DNA of 64,000 nucleotides from NCBI RefSeq assembly GCF_042675705.1, contig NZ_JBHTJJ010000012.1, one strand, 5' to 3'. The translations under genes were made by a program, and so were the position numbers. Below, piece after piece: positions 17,986-26,724 of this stretch. Under the pieces are notes generated by a model. It saw nothing but the letters and a program-made list of their open reading frames with translations. It made no database searches and was not told where the DNA came from. The DNA comes from Ruegeria arenilitoris. GTDB taxonomy: Bacteria; Pseudomonadota; Alphaproteobacteria; Rhodobacterales; Rhodobacteraceae. Positions within the stretch are counted from its first letter, which is position 1; each line of letters starts with the position of its first letter.

Positions 17986-19179
17986 ATGATGTCAAACCAA
18001 AACCCGGTCTTCATTCCCGGCCCGACGAATATCCCGGATCGCCTCCTGCGCGCGATGCAGGTCCAGACCATTGACCACCGCGCGCCGGATTTCGTTCAGG
18101 CCTTTGCGCCGGTACTCGAGGGCCTCAAGCAGGTCTTCCGGTCGACCACGGGTCAGATTGTTACCTTTCCATCCAGCGGCACAGGTGGGTGGGAAGCTGC
18201 GATCAGCAACACACTGAGCCCGGGCGACAAGGTTCTCGTGGCCCGTCATGGCGTATTCAGCCATCGCTGGATCGACCTTTGCCAACGGCATGGGCTGGAC
18301 GTGCAAGTCATCGATTGCCCTTGGGGCAGCGGAGCACCTGCCGAACGGTTTCAGTCGATCCTCGCCGACGACCGGAACCACGACATCCGGGCGGTTCTGG
18401 TGACGCACAATGAAACGGCCACCGGCGTGCGATCGGATATCCTGTCGGTCCGATCGGCGATGGATGCCTCGGCGCACCCTGCCCTGCTGATGGTCGACTG
18501 CGTCAGTTCGCTGGCTTCGATGCCGTTCGAATTCGATGGCTGGGGCGTCGATATTGCGGTCTCGGGGTCGCAAAAGGGGTTCATGCTGGCCGCTGGAATG
18601 GCAATCCTGTGCCTCAGCCCCAAGGCGCTGGCAGCGATGGACGGTGCGCGGCTGCCCCGCACCTATTTCGACTTTCGGGACATGTTGGACGCCAATGCCT
18701 CGGGCGGGTTTCCATACACGCCGCCGTTGCAACTGATCTGCGGACTGCAGGAAAGCCTGTCTATTCTGTTCGACGAAGGCCTGGACAACGTCTACGCCCG
18801 TCACTTCCGTCTGGCTGAAGGCGTGCGTCGGGCCGTCGGCGCCTGGGGCTTAAGCCTGGTCGCTCAATCGCCGGACCTCTACTCGGACACTGTCAGCGCA
18901 GTCTACGTACCCGATGGGTTCGACAGCAATGTCCTTACTAACCATGCCTATGACACCTATGGAGTGTCCTTTGGGATCGGCCTGGGGCAGTTGAACGGCA
19001 AGGCGTTTCGCATCGGTCACCTTGGCAGCCTGACGGACGTCATGGTCCTGTCCGGCCTCGCCACGATCGAGATGGCGATGGCCGATCTGAACTACCCGAT
19101 ACAACTGGGCAGCGGCGTGGCGGCAGCGCAGGAGTACTTCCGTGCAAACGGCACCAACCGCTCGCGCGCTGCGGCTTGA
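17986..19179 (+). CDS. bhcA: Aspartate-glyoxylate aminotransferase BhcA
   Basis: PLP enzyme (class V aminotransferase fold, 397 residues) that moves the amino group of aspartate to glyoxylate, giving glycine and oxaloacetate, a step of the beta-hydroxyaspartate cycle. The N-terminal PGPTNIPDRLLRAM is typical of the serine/alanine-glyoxylate aminotransferase group, and the PLP lysine is Lys197 in SGSQKGFML. The start at 17986 follows CGGAGG at 17975-17980; ATG at 17989 is an alternative. It is the first gene of bhcABCD, with 10 bp to bhcB. Alone it would be called serine-glyoxylate aminotransferase; the neighbours decide the assignment. Confidence 0.92.
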   Translation: MMSNQNPVFIPGPTNIPDRLLRAMQVQTIDHRAPDFVQAFAPVLEGLKQVFRSTTGQIVTFPSSGTGGWEAAISNTLSPGDKVLVARHGVFSHRWIDLCQRHGLDVQVIDCPWGSGAPAERFQSILADDRNHDIRAVLVTHNETATGVRSDILSVRSAMDASAHPALLMVDCVSSLASMPFEFDGWGVDIAVSGSQKGFMLAAGMAILCLSPKALAAMDGARLPRTYFDFRDMLDANASGGFPYTPPLQLICGLQESLSILFDEGLDNVYARHFRLAEGVRRAVGAWGLSLVAQSPDLYSDTVSAVYVPDGFDSNVLTNHAYDTYGVSFGIGLGQLNGKAFRIGHLGSLTDVMVLSGLATIEMAMADLNYPIQLGSGVAAAQEYFRANGTNRSRAAA

Positions 19180-19189
19180 GGAGATCGGT

Positions 19190-20176
19190 ATGTTGGACAC
19201 TCTTTCCGCTGCAGAGCTAACGATCGACGACATGCGCGCTGCGCATGAACGGATCAAACCACATATCCGACGTACACCCGTCCTGTCGTCGGAGTATCTG
19301 AACGCACAAACCGGCGCACGGCTCTTTTTCAAGTGCGAAAACCTGCAGGAGGCCGGAGCCTTCAAGGTTCGCGGCGCCTGCAATGCGGTATTCGGATTGC
19401 CCGACGAGATCGCAGGCAAGGGCGTCTGCACCCATTCCAGCGGGAATCATGCACTGTCCTTGTCATATGCTGCCGGTCGGCGCGGCATTCCCTGCAACGT
19501 CGTCATGCCACGCACAGCACCTCAGGCCAAAAAGGACGCGGTCCGCAGGTTTGGCGGTACGATCACCGAATGTGAGCCATCGACATCTTCGCGCGAAGCG
19601 ACCTTTGCCCAGGTGCAGGCCCGAACGGGTGGCGAATTCGTACACCCCTACAACGACCCGCGTGTCATCGCAGGACAGGCCACATGCTCGGCCGAGATGC
19701 TGGAACAAACAGGTGGGCTTGATGCGGTTATCGCTCCGATCGGCGGCGGCGGTATGGTGTCGGGCACGTGCCTCACAGTATCGAATCTGGCCCCCGATAC
19801 CGCGATCTATGCCGCGGAACCTCAGCAGGCTGATGACGCATACCGATCTTTCAAGGCCGGTCGGATCATCGCCGACGACGCACCCAAGACGGTGGCCGAC
19901 GGCCTTCTGGTTCCGCTCAAGGAAAACACCTGGCACTTCGTGTCGCGGAACGTTGCCGACATCTTCACGGCCTCCGAAGACGAAATCGTGGCGGCCATGA
20001 AACTGGCCTGGAAACACCTGCGACTGGTGATTGAGCCATCTTCGGCTGTTCCATTGGCAACCATTCTCAACAACCCCGAGGTTTTTCGAGGCAAACGCGT
20101 CGGCGTGATCCTGACCGGCGGAAATGTGGATTTGGACAAGCTGCCCTGGCTGGCCGGGCAAGGAGGAGAAGGATGA
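19190..20176 (+). CDS. bhcB: Beta-hydroxyaspartate dehydratase BhcB
   Basis: PLP-dependent dehydratase of the threonine/serine dehydratase fold, 328 residues, converting beta-hydroxyaspartate to iminosuccinate. The PLP lysine is Lys59 in AGAFKVRGA, the substrate loop reads SSGNHALSLS, and the phosphate-binding Gly-rich loop reads GGGGMVSG. There is no C-terminal ACT domain, unlike biosynthetic threonine deaminase. The start at 19190 follows GAGGAG overlapping the bhcA stop. Its stop overlaps the bhcC start as ATGA. The family alone would allow threo-3-hydroxyaspartate ammonia-lyase; placement between bhcA and bhcC supports BhcB. Confidence 0.92.
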   Translation: MLDTLSAAELTIDDMRAAHERIKPHIRRTPVLSSEYLNAQTGARLFFKCENLQEAGAFKVRGACNAVFGLPDEIAGKGVCTHSSGNHALSLSYAAGRRGIPCNVVMPRTAPQAKKDAVRRFGGTITECEPSTSSREATFAQVQARTGGEFVHPYNDPRVIAGQATCSAEMLEQTGGLDAVIAPIGGGGMVSGTCLTVSNLAPDTAIYAAEPQQADDAYRSFKAGRIIADDAPKTVADGLLVPLKENTWHFVSRNVADIFTASEDEIVAAMKLAWKHLRLVIEPSSAVPLATILNNPEVFRGKRVGVILTGGNVDLDKLPWLAGQGGEG

Positions 20177-21336
20177 ACAAACCCGTGAACATCGATCAAT
20201 TGGACGTCGGCTTCGACATCCCCGCAGCAATCGGCATGGATGAAAGCGAAATCCAAACCCCTTGCCTGATACTGGACCTCGACGCGCTGGAGCGGAACAT
20301 CCGCAAAATGGGTGACTACGCCAAAGCGCACGGCATGCGCCATCGGGTGCATGGCAAGATGCACAAGTCTGTGGACGTCGCGCGCCTGCAGGAAAAACTG
20401 GGCGGCGCAGTTGGCGTGTGCTGTCAGAAGGTCTCGGAGGCCGAGGTTTTTGCGCGCGGCGGGATCAAGGACATCCTTGTGTCCAACCAGGTGCGTGATC
20501 CGGCCAAAATTGACCGCTTGGCTCGGCTGCCGAAGCTGGGCGCGCGAACGCTGGTCTGCGTGGACGACATCGCGAATGTGCCCGAGCTGTCTTCTGCGGC
20601 GCAGACCCATGGAACGCAGCTGGAGATCCTAGTCGAGATCGACTGCGGCGCGGGGCGCTGTGGGGTGACCAGTACGGCTGACGTCATTGCCATTGCCCGC
20701 GCGGTCGAGGAGGCGCCGAACCTGAAGTTCACCGGCCTCCAAGCTTATCAGGGCGCGATGCAACATCTCGACAGCTATGACGCGCGAAAGGAAAAACTGG
20801 ATGCAGCAATCGCCATGGTGCGGGACGCCGTCGACGGGTTGAAGGCGGACGGGATTGAGTGCGAACTGGTCTCGGGTGGCGGGACGGGATCCTATTATTT
20901 CGAAAGCAATTCTGGCGTTTACAACGAATTGCAGTGCGGGTCCTACGCGTTCATGGATGCCGACTATGGACGGATTCTGGACCGGAATGGCCAAAGGATC
21001 GACCGGGGCGAATGGGAAAACGCCTTGTTCATTCTGACCAGCGTCATGAGCCACGCCAAACCGGAAAAGGCGATCTGTGACGCAGGGCTCAAGGCACAGT
21101 CGATAGACAGCGGTTTGCCGGTGATTTTTGGCCGTGATGATGTCGAATACCTGAAATGTTCGGACGAACACGGTGTGATCGGCGACCCCAACGGCGTGCT
21201 GCGGGTGAACGAAAAGTTGCGTTTGGTCCCCGGGCACTGCGATCCGACCTGCAACGTGCACGACTGGTATGTTGGCGTGCGCAACGGAAGGGTCGAGACC
21301 CTGTGGCCGGTCTCTGCTCGGGGCAAGGCGTTTTGA
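20173..21336 (+). CDS. bhcC: Beta-hydroxyaspartate aldolase BhcC
   Basis: PLP enzyme of the fold-type III DSD1/D-threonine-aldolase family, 387 residues. It condenses glycine with glyoxylate to beta-hydroxyaspartate, the carbon-joining step of the cycle. The N-terminal PLP motif is HGKMHKS with Lys62. The C-terminal metal-binding motif typical of the family appears as PGHCDPTCNVHDWYVGVR. A strong AGGAGGAGAAGG ribosome-binding site (20161-20172) precedes the start, which overlaps the bhcB stop. Without context it would be annotated as D-threonine aldolase or D-serine dehydratase. Confidence 0.92.
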   Translation: MNKPVNIDQLDVGFDIPAAIGMDESEIQTPCLILDLDALERNIRKMGDYAKAHGMRHRVHGKMHKSVDVARLQEKLGGAVGVCCQKVSEAEVFARGGIKDILVSNQVRDPAKIDRLARLPKLGARTLVCVDDIANVPELSSAAQTHGTQLEILVEIDCGAGRCGVTSTADVIAIARAVEEAPNLKFTGLQAYQGAMQHLDSYDARKEKLDAAIAMVRDAVDGLKADGIECELVSGGGTGSYYFESNSGVYNELQCGSYAFMDADYGRILDRNGQRIDRGEWENALFILTSVMSHAKPEKAICDAGLKAQSIDSGLPVIFGRDDVEYLKCSDEHGVIGDPNGVLRVNEKLRLVPGHCDPTCNVHDWYVGVRNGRVETLWPVSARGKAF

Positions 21337-21350
21337 TCATGAGGGACGAG

Positions 21351-22337
21351 ATGAACGCTGAAACCAATTTGATACAGATCGTTGGCGAAGACCTCTGCAA
21401 GCAGCTGGTCAACCGCAAGCTGGCGTTTGACGCAATCCAAGACGTGTTCTCAGCGATGGCACGCGGCGGAGCGCGCAACTTCCCCGTCATCCGCGAAGGG
21501 CTGGGTCATGCCGGCGCCGTATATGGGTTCAAATCCGGCTTTGACGCCGAAGGCCTGGTTCTGGGCGTCAAATCTGGTGGATATTGGCCGGGAAACGCCG
21601 ATCGCGGGCTAACCAACCACCAATCCACCGTCATCCTGTTCGATCCCGATACCGGACAGCCTTCCGCGCTGGTTGGTGGAAACTACCTTACGGCTATCCG
21701 CACGGCTGCGTCCTCGGCAGTGTCGATCGCGCACCTGGCCCGCACGGACGCCAAGGTGCTTGGCATGGTCGGCGCGGGCCATCAATCGGCCTATCAGTTG
21801 CGCGCCGCCGCCGAGCAGCGCGACTTCGAAAAGGTGGTGGCATGGAATCCCCATCCCGAAATGCTTCCGAAACTGGCCGCCGTCGCGCAGGACATCGGAC
21901 TGGATTTCGAATCCGTCTCGCAGCGGGAACTGGGGGCACAGGCCGACGTCATCATCACGATCACATCGGCGTTCGAACCGTTGTTGATGCGCGATTGGAT
22001 CAAGCCCGGAACGCATCTGGCCTGCATGGGCACCGACACGAAGGGCAAGATGGAAGTCGACCCCGAACTGGTTGCTTCGGCTCAGGTCTTCACCGACGAG
22101 GTTGCCCAGTCCGTCACCATAGGTGAGGCGCAACATGCCGTGACTTCGGGAGCGCTGGATCCTGACGCCATCACCCCGATTGGAGCGGTGATCAATGGCG
22201 ATCATCCCGGCCGAACAGAGATTGACCAGATCACCCTGTTCGATGGGACCGGGGTCGGGTTGCAGGACCTGGCCGTGGCGTCCGTGGCTGCGCGGCTGGC
22301 CTCCGAAGCTGGCCTGGCGGGTACTGTACGCCTTTGA
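21351..22337 (+). CDS. bhcD: Iminosuccinate reductase BhcD
   Basis: NAD(P)H-dependent imine reductase of the ornithine cyclodeaminase/mu-crystallin family, 328 residues. It reduces iminosuccinate to aspartate and so regenerates the amino donor for BhcA. The Rossmann motif is GMVGAGHQSAYQ, and the family segment YLTAIRTAA lies just before it. The start at 21351 is preferred because GAGGGA lies about five bases upstream; an in-frame ATG at 21339 is possible. It follows bhcC by 14 bp, and a strong terminator follows it, so it ends the operon. Confidence 0.92.
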   Translation: MNAETNLIQIVGEDLCKQLVNRKLAFDAIQDVFSAMARGGARNFPVIREGLGHAGAVYGFKSGFDAEGLVLGVKSGGYWPGNADRGLTNHQSTVILFDPDTGQPSALVGGNYLTAIRTAASSAVSIAHLARTDAKVLGMVGAGHQSAYQLRAAAEQRDFEKVVAWNPHPEMLPKLAAVAQDIGLDFESVSQRELGAQADVIITITSAFEPLLMRDWIKPGTHLACMGTDTKGKMEVDPELVASAQVFTDEVAQSVTIGEAQHAVTSGALDPDAITPIGAVINGDHPGRTEIDQITLFDGTGVGLQDLAVASVAARLASEAGLAGTVRL

Positions 22338-22344
22338 AACAAAA

Positions 22345-22373
22345 CGCGCGGCCAATTCGGCCGCGCGATCTTT
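22345..22373 (+). terminator. Terminator of the bhc operon
   Basis: A perfect 9-bp stem, CGCGCGGCC (22345-22353) and GGCCGCGCG (22359-22367), with loop AATTC, is followed by ATCTTT. It starts 8 bases after the bhcD stop. Confidence 0.8.
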
Positions 22374-22413
22374 GAAATTGGTTCAGGTCGTTTCCGGCCG
22401 CCGTGTTGACGGA

Positions 22414-23199
22414 TCAGCCGCGGATCACCTTGGCGAACTGGTCGAAAATTGGTTCGTTGGCACAGATGACTTCCCCGTCGGACAGAATGCTGCCTTCGGG
22501 GTTCAACGGTTGAACGAACCCACCCGCTTCTTTCACGATGATGATGCCGGCGGCCATATCCCAGGCGTTCAGGCGACGCTCCCAGAAGCCTTCGTAGCGG
22601 CCAGCGGCAACATAGGCCATATCCAGCGCAGCTGCACCCCAGCGACGCACACCCGCGCAGGCGGGCATCAGACGGGCCAGGTCCTGCAACGTGGCCGGCA
22701 GGTCCGAGCGGCCCCCAAACGGCAAACCGGTCGAGAAGATCGATTCGATCATCCGGCTGCGGCTCGACACGCGGATACGCATGTCGTTCATCCAGGCACC
22801 CTCGCCCTTTTCGGCAAAGAACATCTCGTCCTTCGCGGGATCGTAGATGACGCCCGCGACGATCTTGCCCTTGTGTTCAAGTGCGATCGAAACCGCCCAG
22901 TGCGGCAGGCCGTGCAGGAAATTGGTCGTCCCGTCCAGAGGATCAACGATCCAACGCCGGGTCGGGTCTTCGCCCTCGATCACGCCGCCTTCTTCGGCCA
23001 GCCAACCGTAGGTGGGACGCGCGCCCAGCAGCTCTTCTTTCAGAATGTTCTCGGCTGCAATGTCGGCCTTCGAGACGAAATCACCCGCGCCCTTCATCGA
23101 CACCTGCAGGTTCTCGACTTCGCGAAAGTCTTTTACCAGCGATCGGCCCGCTTTGCGCGCGGCCTTGATCATGATGTTGAGATTTGCACTGCCAACCAT
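22414..23199 (-). CDS. suhB: Inositol monophosphatase family protein
   Basis: Magnesium-dependent phosphatase of the inositol monophosphatase/SuhB family, 261 residues. The metal and substrate motif WIVDPLDGTTNFLHG is at about 84-98 and the second motif WDMAAG near 210-215, both intact. In bacteria SuhB dephosphorylates myo-inositol phosphate and may also assist rRNA transcription complexes. The gene stands alone on the minus strand, converging on the bhc operon terminator. The symbol follows the closest well-known homologue and is not proven. Confidence 0.9.
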   Translation of the reverse strand: MVGSANLNIMIKAARKAGRSLVKDFREVENLQVSMKGAGDFVSKADIAAENILKEELLGARPTYGWLAEEGGVIEGEDPTRRWIVDPLDGTTNFLHGLPHWAVSIALEHKGKIVAGVIYDPAKDEMFFAEKGEGAWMNDMRIRVSSRSRMIESIFSTGLPFGGRSDLPATLQDLARLMPACAGVRRWGAAALDMAYVAAGRYEGFWERRLNAWDMAAGIIIVKEAGGFVQPLNPEGSILSDGEVICANEPIFDQFAKVIRG

Positions 23200-23307
23200 A
23201 GTTCCGAGGCTCCTGTCCGGTCAAACCGCGCGTATACTGGCGCAACGCCCCCTTGCCAAGAGGAATGATGCGCATGGCAGCATGCCGTTTCCCGCGTGGC
23301 CAAAACC

Positions 23308-24213
23308 TTATTGCTGCTGCAGCTTGCGCGCCTCTAGGCTGGCCAGCTTGACCAATTCCTGCACAAAAGGTTTTTCCATGTCCTCGGTTCGCACCGCGGC
23401 ATAAAGCCGGCGCGTGATGCCATCCTTGGTTAGCGGACGGGTCACATAGTCCGAGTTGTACTTGACCTCGCGCACCACCCAGTCAGGCAGAACGGATATT
23501 CCACGGTTTGACGCCACAAGCAGCAGGATCACGGCGGTCAACTCGACTTGCCGGATCGCAGCAGGCTCCACGCGGGCCGGGATGAGAAGCTGGCTGAAGA
23601 TATCGAGCCTCGTGCGTTCGACCGGATAGGTGATCAGGGTCTGGCCGCGAAAATCCTCGGCCTCGATATACTGTTTCTCGGCCAGAGGGTGGGTCGAGGC
23701 GGCGACAAAGACAGGATTGTATTCAAACAGCTCGATGAACTCGACCCCCGGCAGGTCTTCGGGGTCCGAGGAGACGACCAGATCAACCTCCTCCTTCTGC
23801 AGCGCGGGCAGCGCGTCAAAGGCCAGGCCCGGCCGGATATCGACATCGACATCCGGCCAAGACTTGCGGAAGGCCTCGAGCACCGGAAACAGCCATTCGA
23901 AACAGGCGTGGCATTCAATCGCGATGTGCATCCGCCCCGTGCGCCCGTCGCGTAGCGAAGAAAACTCCTCCTGCATCGCTTCGACCTGCGGCAGGATCTG
24001 CTCGGCCAGTCGCAACAGGCGCAGCCCAGCGGCCGACAATTTCATCGGTTTCGACCGGCGCAGGAACAGTTCAACGCCGGCCTGATCCTCCAGCCCTTTG
24101 ATCTGATGGCTGAGCGCCGACTGCGTGATGTTCAGTTGATCCGCCGCACGGGCCAACCCACCACATTCATGGATGGCTTTGATCGTGCGCAGGTGTCGAA
24201 ATTCAATATGCAT
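23308..24213 (-). CDS. metR: LysR-family regulator, probable MetR
   Basis: Transcriptional regulator of 301 residues. The N-terminal helix-turn-helix (about 15-60) contains ARAADQLNITQSALSHQIKGLE, and the C-terminal substrate-binding domain begins near 90. It is transcribed divergently from metF, which is the basis for calling it MetR, the homocysteine-responsive activator of methionine genes. The chosen Met is at 24213 (MHIEFRHL), the usual N-terminus of this group; an in-frame ATG at 24222 is an alternative. A weak TTCA-N9-TGAA symmetry at 24225-24241 lies next to the start and could be part of its site. Confidence 0.82.
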   Translation of the reverse strand: MHIEFRHLRTIKAIHECGGLARAADQLNITQSALSHQIKGLEDQAGVELFLRRSKPMKLSAAGLRLLRLAEQILPQVEAMQEEFSSLRDGRTGRMHIAIECHACFEWLFPVLEAFRKSWPDVDVDIRPGLAFDALPALQKEEVDLVVSSDPEDLPGVEFIELFEYNPVFVAASTHPLAEKQYIEAEDFRGQTLITYPVERTRLDIFSQLLIPARVEPAAIRQVELTAVILLLVASNRGISVLPDWVVREVKYNSDYVTRPLTKDGITRRLYAAVRTEDMEKPFVQELVKLASLEARKLQQQ

Positions 24214-24307
24214 CTTTCGCATCGTTCATGTTGTTCTTGAATAATATGAGTTTGTCTCACAAAGAACTCCATGGCACAAGAGCCGCGATACAACCTGCGA
24301 GACTGCC

Positions 24308-25174
24308 ATGACCCAGCCCGAGATTTCCTTTGAATTCTTTCCTCCTCAGACACTCGAAGCGTCGTTTCGCCTGTGGGATACGGTCCAGACACTGGCGCCA
24401 CTGGCTCCCCGTTTTGTCTCGGTCACATATGGTGCGGGGGGCACCACCCGTGAATTGACCCGCGATGCGGTGGCGACGTTGCACAAATCCTCGGGATTGA
24501 AGGTCGCGGCCCATCTGACATGTGTCGACGCTTCACGCAGCGAGACCTTGGCCATTGCCGACAGCTTTGCCGCGGCCGGCGTCACCGACATCGTTGCGTT
24601 GCGCGGCGACCCACCCAAGGGACAGGAACGGTTCGTCCCGCATCCTGATGGGTTCGCACACTCGGTCGAATTGATCGCAGCGCTTGCGGAATCCGGCAGT
24701 TTCACCATCCGGGTCGGAGCTTATCCCGACACTCACCCCGAAGCGCCACATGCACAGGCTGACATCGACTGGTTGAAAGCCAAGTTGGACGCCGGCGCAG
24801 ACGAGGCTTTGACGCAATTTTTCTTCGAGGCCGAAACGTTTTTGCGCTTTCGCGATGCCTGCGCCAAAGCAGGGATCGACAAGCCGATCGTGCCGGGCAT
24901 CCTGCCAATCGAGAACTGGGCCGGTGCCAAGAAATTTGCCAAACGCTGTGGCGCCCAGGTGCCGGACTGGGTCGATCAGGCCTTTGACAAAGCGATCCGT
25001 GACAACCGGCACGACCTGTTGGCCACCGCGCTGTGCACCGAACTGTGTTCGGACCTGATCGATGAAGGCGTGGACAAGCTGCATTTTTATACGCTGAACC
25101 GCCCCGAACTGACCCGCGATGTGTGTTTTGCCCTAGGGATTACGCCCAAGGCCGATCTGCAAAACGTCGCCTGA
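24308..25174 (+). CDS. metF: 5,10-methylenetetrahydrofolate reductase
   Basis: FAD enzyme that reduces methylene-THF to methyl-THF for methionine synthesis, 288 residues, cytoplasmic. The N-terminal SFEFFPP motif is at 7-13, VTYGAGGTT follows at about 38-46, then ALRGDPPKG, and the FAD/folate segment QFFFEAETF. Length and motifs fit bacterial MetF. It is divergent from the LysR-type gene, so MetR control is likely. The 181-bp gap after the stop is full of inverted repeats. Confidence 0.96.
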   Translation: MTQPEISFEFFPPQTLEASFRLWDTVQTLAPLAPRFVSVTYGAGGTTRELTRDAVATLHKSSGLKVAAHLTCVDASRSETLAIADSFAAAGVTDIVALRGDPPKGQERFVPHPDGFAHSVELIAALAESGSFTIRVGAYPDTHPEAPHAQADIDWLKAKLDAGADEALTQFFFEAETFLRFRDACAKAGIDKPIVPGILPIENWAGAKKFAKRCGAQVPDWVDQAFDKAIRDNRHDLLATALCTELCSDLIDEGVDKLHFYTLNRPELTRDVCFALGITPKADLQNVA

Positions 25175-25200
25175 CTGTTCCTTGCATTTGCACAGGCCAA

Positions 25201-25256
25201 AGGGGGATTGCCCCCTGCGGCCCGTTGCAAGGCGCGAACAATTCCCCCTGCAACGG
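25201..25256 (+). terminator. Two consecutive hairpins after metF
   Basis: The first hairpin is AGGGGG-ATTG-CCCCCT (25201-25216). The second has the 8-bp stem CCGTTGCA (25222-25229) with TGCAACGG (25249-25256) around a 19-base loop. A TCCCCCT copy overlapping the base of the second hairpin (25243-25249) could instead pair with AGGGGGA of the first. No U-tract is seen. Terminator or structured 3' end. Confidence 0.45.
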
Positions 25257-25310
25257 CGCACTGTCCCCGTCAAGCCCACCAATTCACTGGATAATTTGAC
25301 AGAAACTCAA

Positions 25311-25340
25311 GGCTCCGGAAAATAGGAGCCAGTTGTTTTA
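25311..25340 (+). terminator. Stem-loop just upstream of the J-domain gene
   Basis: GGCTCC (25311-25316) and GGAGCC (25325-25330) form a 6-bp stem with an 8-base loop followed by AGTTGTTTTA. It resembles an intrinsic terminator for read-through from metF. It could also lie in the leader of the next gene, whose ATG is 25 bases further. Confidence 0.45.
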
Positions 25341-25355
25341 TCGAGTGATTTTGGT

Positions 25356-26009
25356 ATGGAGCCAGTCGAGAAAATTCAGGCTCGGGTAGAAGCACTGCAC
25401 GTCTTGGGCCTTGATCAGACCGCCACCGCATCGGACATCCGGAATGCGTGGCGTGACATCGCCTTTCATGCACATCCCGACCATACAGGCGGTGACTGCA
25501 ATCAGTTTGCGCGGGCGAAGTCGGCCTATGACTATCTCCGCAAAAACGGGTTGACAGGCAAAGGCGCCGGGCCGGCCCAACCGCGACGCCCGAAACTCAG
25601 AAAGCGTATCATCGAGCTGGACGAGAAGGATATTTCCGCCTGTCTGAAACTGCTCGATCCAAGTCGCGCCCTATCCTTTGGCGAGACCAGCGCGGTAGAT
25701 TGCCCGCAATCGGCGCGCAATTCGGACCATGTACCAGAGGCGATCGGATGCTATGGCCGCGACCTGACCTATTTCGTTGCGACGCCGGTTTGCGAAGGTG
25801 AAAACCGCGTTGCCCTGCCGACATCCGTTCTGGCCGGCTTTCGGACGGTCGAAACCGAAATACTGTCCTTCCAGGCCAAGAATGGCGGAGCCGGCGAGGT
25901 CGTTGTTCCCGATACCATTCGAGAACGCAAATTTCCCGGCGCGCGCAGCGTCAGGATCAGGTTCGAGGCGGATCAGGCCACCCGGGATCAGTTCTGGCAG
26001 GCTTGCTGA
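25356..26009 (+). CDS. J-domain (DnaJ N-terminal) protein
   Basis: Protein of 217 residues with a J domain at about residues 12-65, the module that stimulates DnaK ATPase. The diagnostic HPD tripeptide is intact at 40-42 (FHAHPDHTGGD), with helix II NAWRDIAFHAH before it and helix III FARAKSAYDYLRKNG after it. The remaining 150 residues contain no Gly/Phe or zinc-finger region, so this is a specialised class III co-chaperone and not DnaJ itself. The C-terminal domain is not one I recognise. It converges with the YHS gene across a strong terminator. Confidence 0.82.
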   Translation: MEPVEKIQARVEALHVLGLDQTATASDIRNAWRDIAFHAHPDHTGGDCNQFARAKSAYDYLRKNGLTGKGAGPAQPRRPKLRKRIIELDEKDISACLKLLDPSRALSFGETSAVDCPQSARNSDHVPEAIGCYGRDLTYFVATPVCEGENRVALPTSVLAGFRTVETEILSFQAKNGGAGEVVVPDTIRERKFPGARSVRIRFEADQATRDQFWQAC

Positions 26010-26026
26010 AGACCCAGCATTGAAAA

Positions 26027-26050
26027 AGGCCCGGCGGGTCTGCCGGGCCT
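26027..26050. terminator. Terminator between J-domain and YHS genes
   Basis: A perfect 9-bp stem, AGGCCCGGC (26027-26035) and GCCGGGCCT (26042-26050), with loop GGGTCT. On the minus strand it is followed by TTTTTCA, a proper U-tract for the YHS gene. It may also stop the converging J-domain transcript. Confidence 0.8.
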
Positions 26051-26065
26051 GCAACGCGCGCCACG

Positions 26066-26584
26066 TCAGTTTGAGATCGGGCCTTCGGACGTGAATTTCG
26101 GGATCACGTTGGTCGAGGCGTCATTAACCTCGAGACCCGGCCAGTTCCCCTCAGCCAGGTTGATGTTGCCCGGGACGTCTTCTTCCCAGAAACCGACCAC
26201 GACGTCGGTGATGTTCAGGTACAACTTGTCGTCAACGATCCGCCAAAGGTTGGGGTTGCCGGGAACCTTGCCACCCTTGGACACACCATAGGCGCAATGG
26301 CCATCATATTGCGGCGCATAGAACGCGGGGTTTTCAAGGAACTTCGCGCGGTTTTCTTCGGTCGCAAAGGCCCAGGTCGCCCCGTTGTATTCCGCAGTGA
26401 TGTCCGACCGTCCGCGCACGCCTTCGGGCTGGGTTTGTCCAATCGGCGATTGTGCAAGCCCACGGTAGGCCACCACATCATATCCGGACACGGCGAAGCC
26501 GGTCCCATCGACATATTGCGGGCCGGCAAAGGCGGGCACGGCCAACGCCATTGCAGCAGCGAAGGTCAGAGCAAATCTGTTCAT
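26066..26584 (-). CDS. Exported YHS-domain protein
   Basis: Protein of 172 residues with a signal peptide (1-20, cleavage after AFA) and a YHS-type domain. The pattern GYDVVAYR, then YNGATWAFATEENRAKFLENP and YAPQYDGHCAYGVSKG is characteristic. YHS domains are often linked to metal binding or found next to metal transporters, but this secreted subgroup has no settled role. It stands alone on the minus strand, ends in a good terminator, and shares a 241-bp divergent region with the GST gene. Confidence 0.85.
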   Translation of the reverse strand: MNRFALTFAAAMALAVPAFAGPQYVDGTGFAVSGYDVVAYRGLAQSPIGQTQPEGVRGRSDITAEYNGATWAFATEENRAKFLENPAFYAPQYDGHCAYGVSKGGKVPGNPNLWRIVDDKLYLNITDVVVGFWEEDVPGNINLAEGNWPGLEVNDASTNVIPKFTSEGPISN

Positions 26585-26724
26585 GTTTCATGTCCTCGTG
26601 TCTTGACGGGTTGCAGGGCCGGAATGGCTGTCTGCAGAGACAATAAGCAATTCCCTTCGTCGGCGAAGACCCGTTAACGCCGCTGTGACCATTGACGAGC
26701 AAACGTGAGCAGTCTTGCCGCAAA

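Noticed and set aside
24214..24307. Possible SAM riboswitch or MetR box (TGAA-N5-TTCA) before metF.
   Set aside because: No SAM-II-like or SAM/SAH pseudoknot pattern was seen in the 94-bp gap. Only a TTCA-N9-TGAA symmetry is present, which does not match the MetR consensus.
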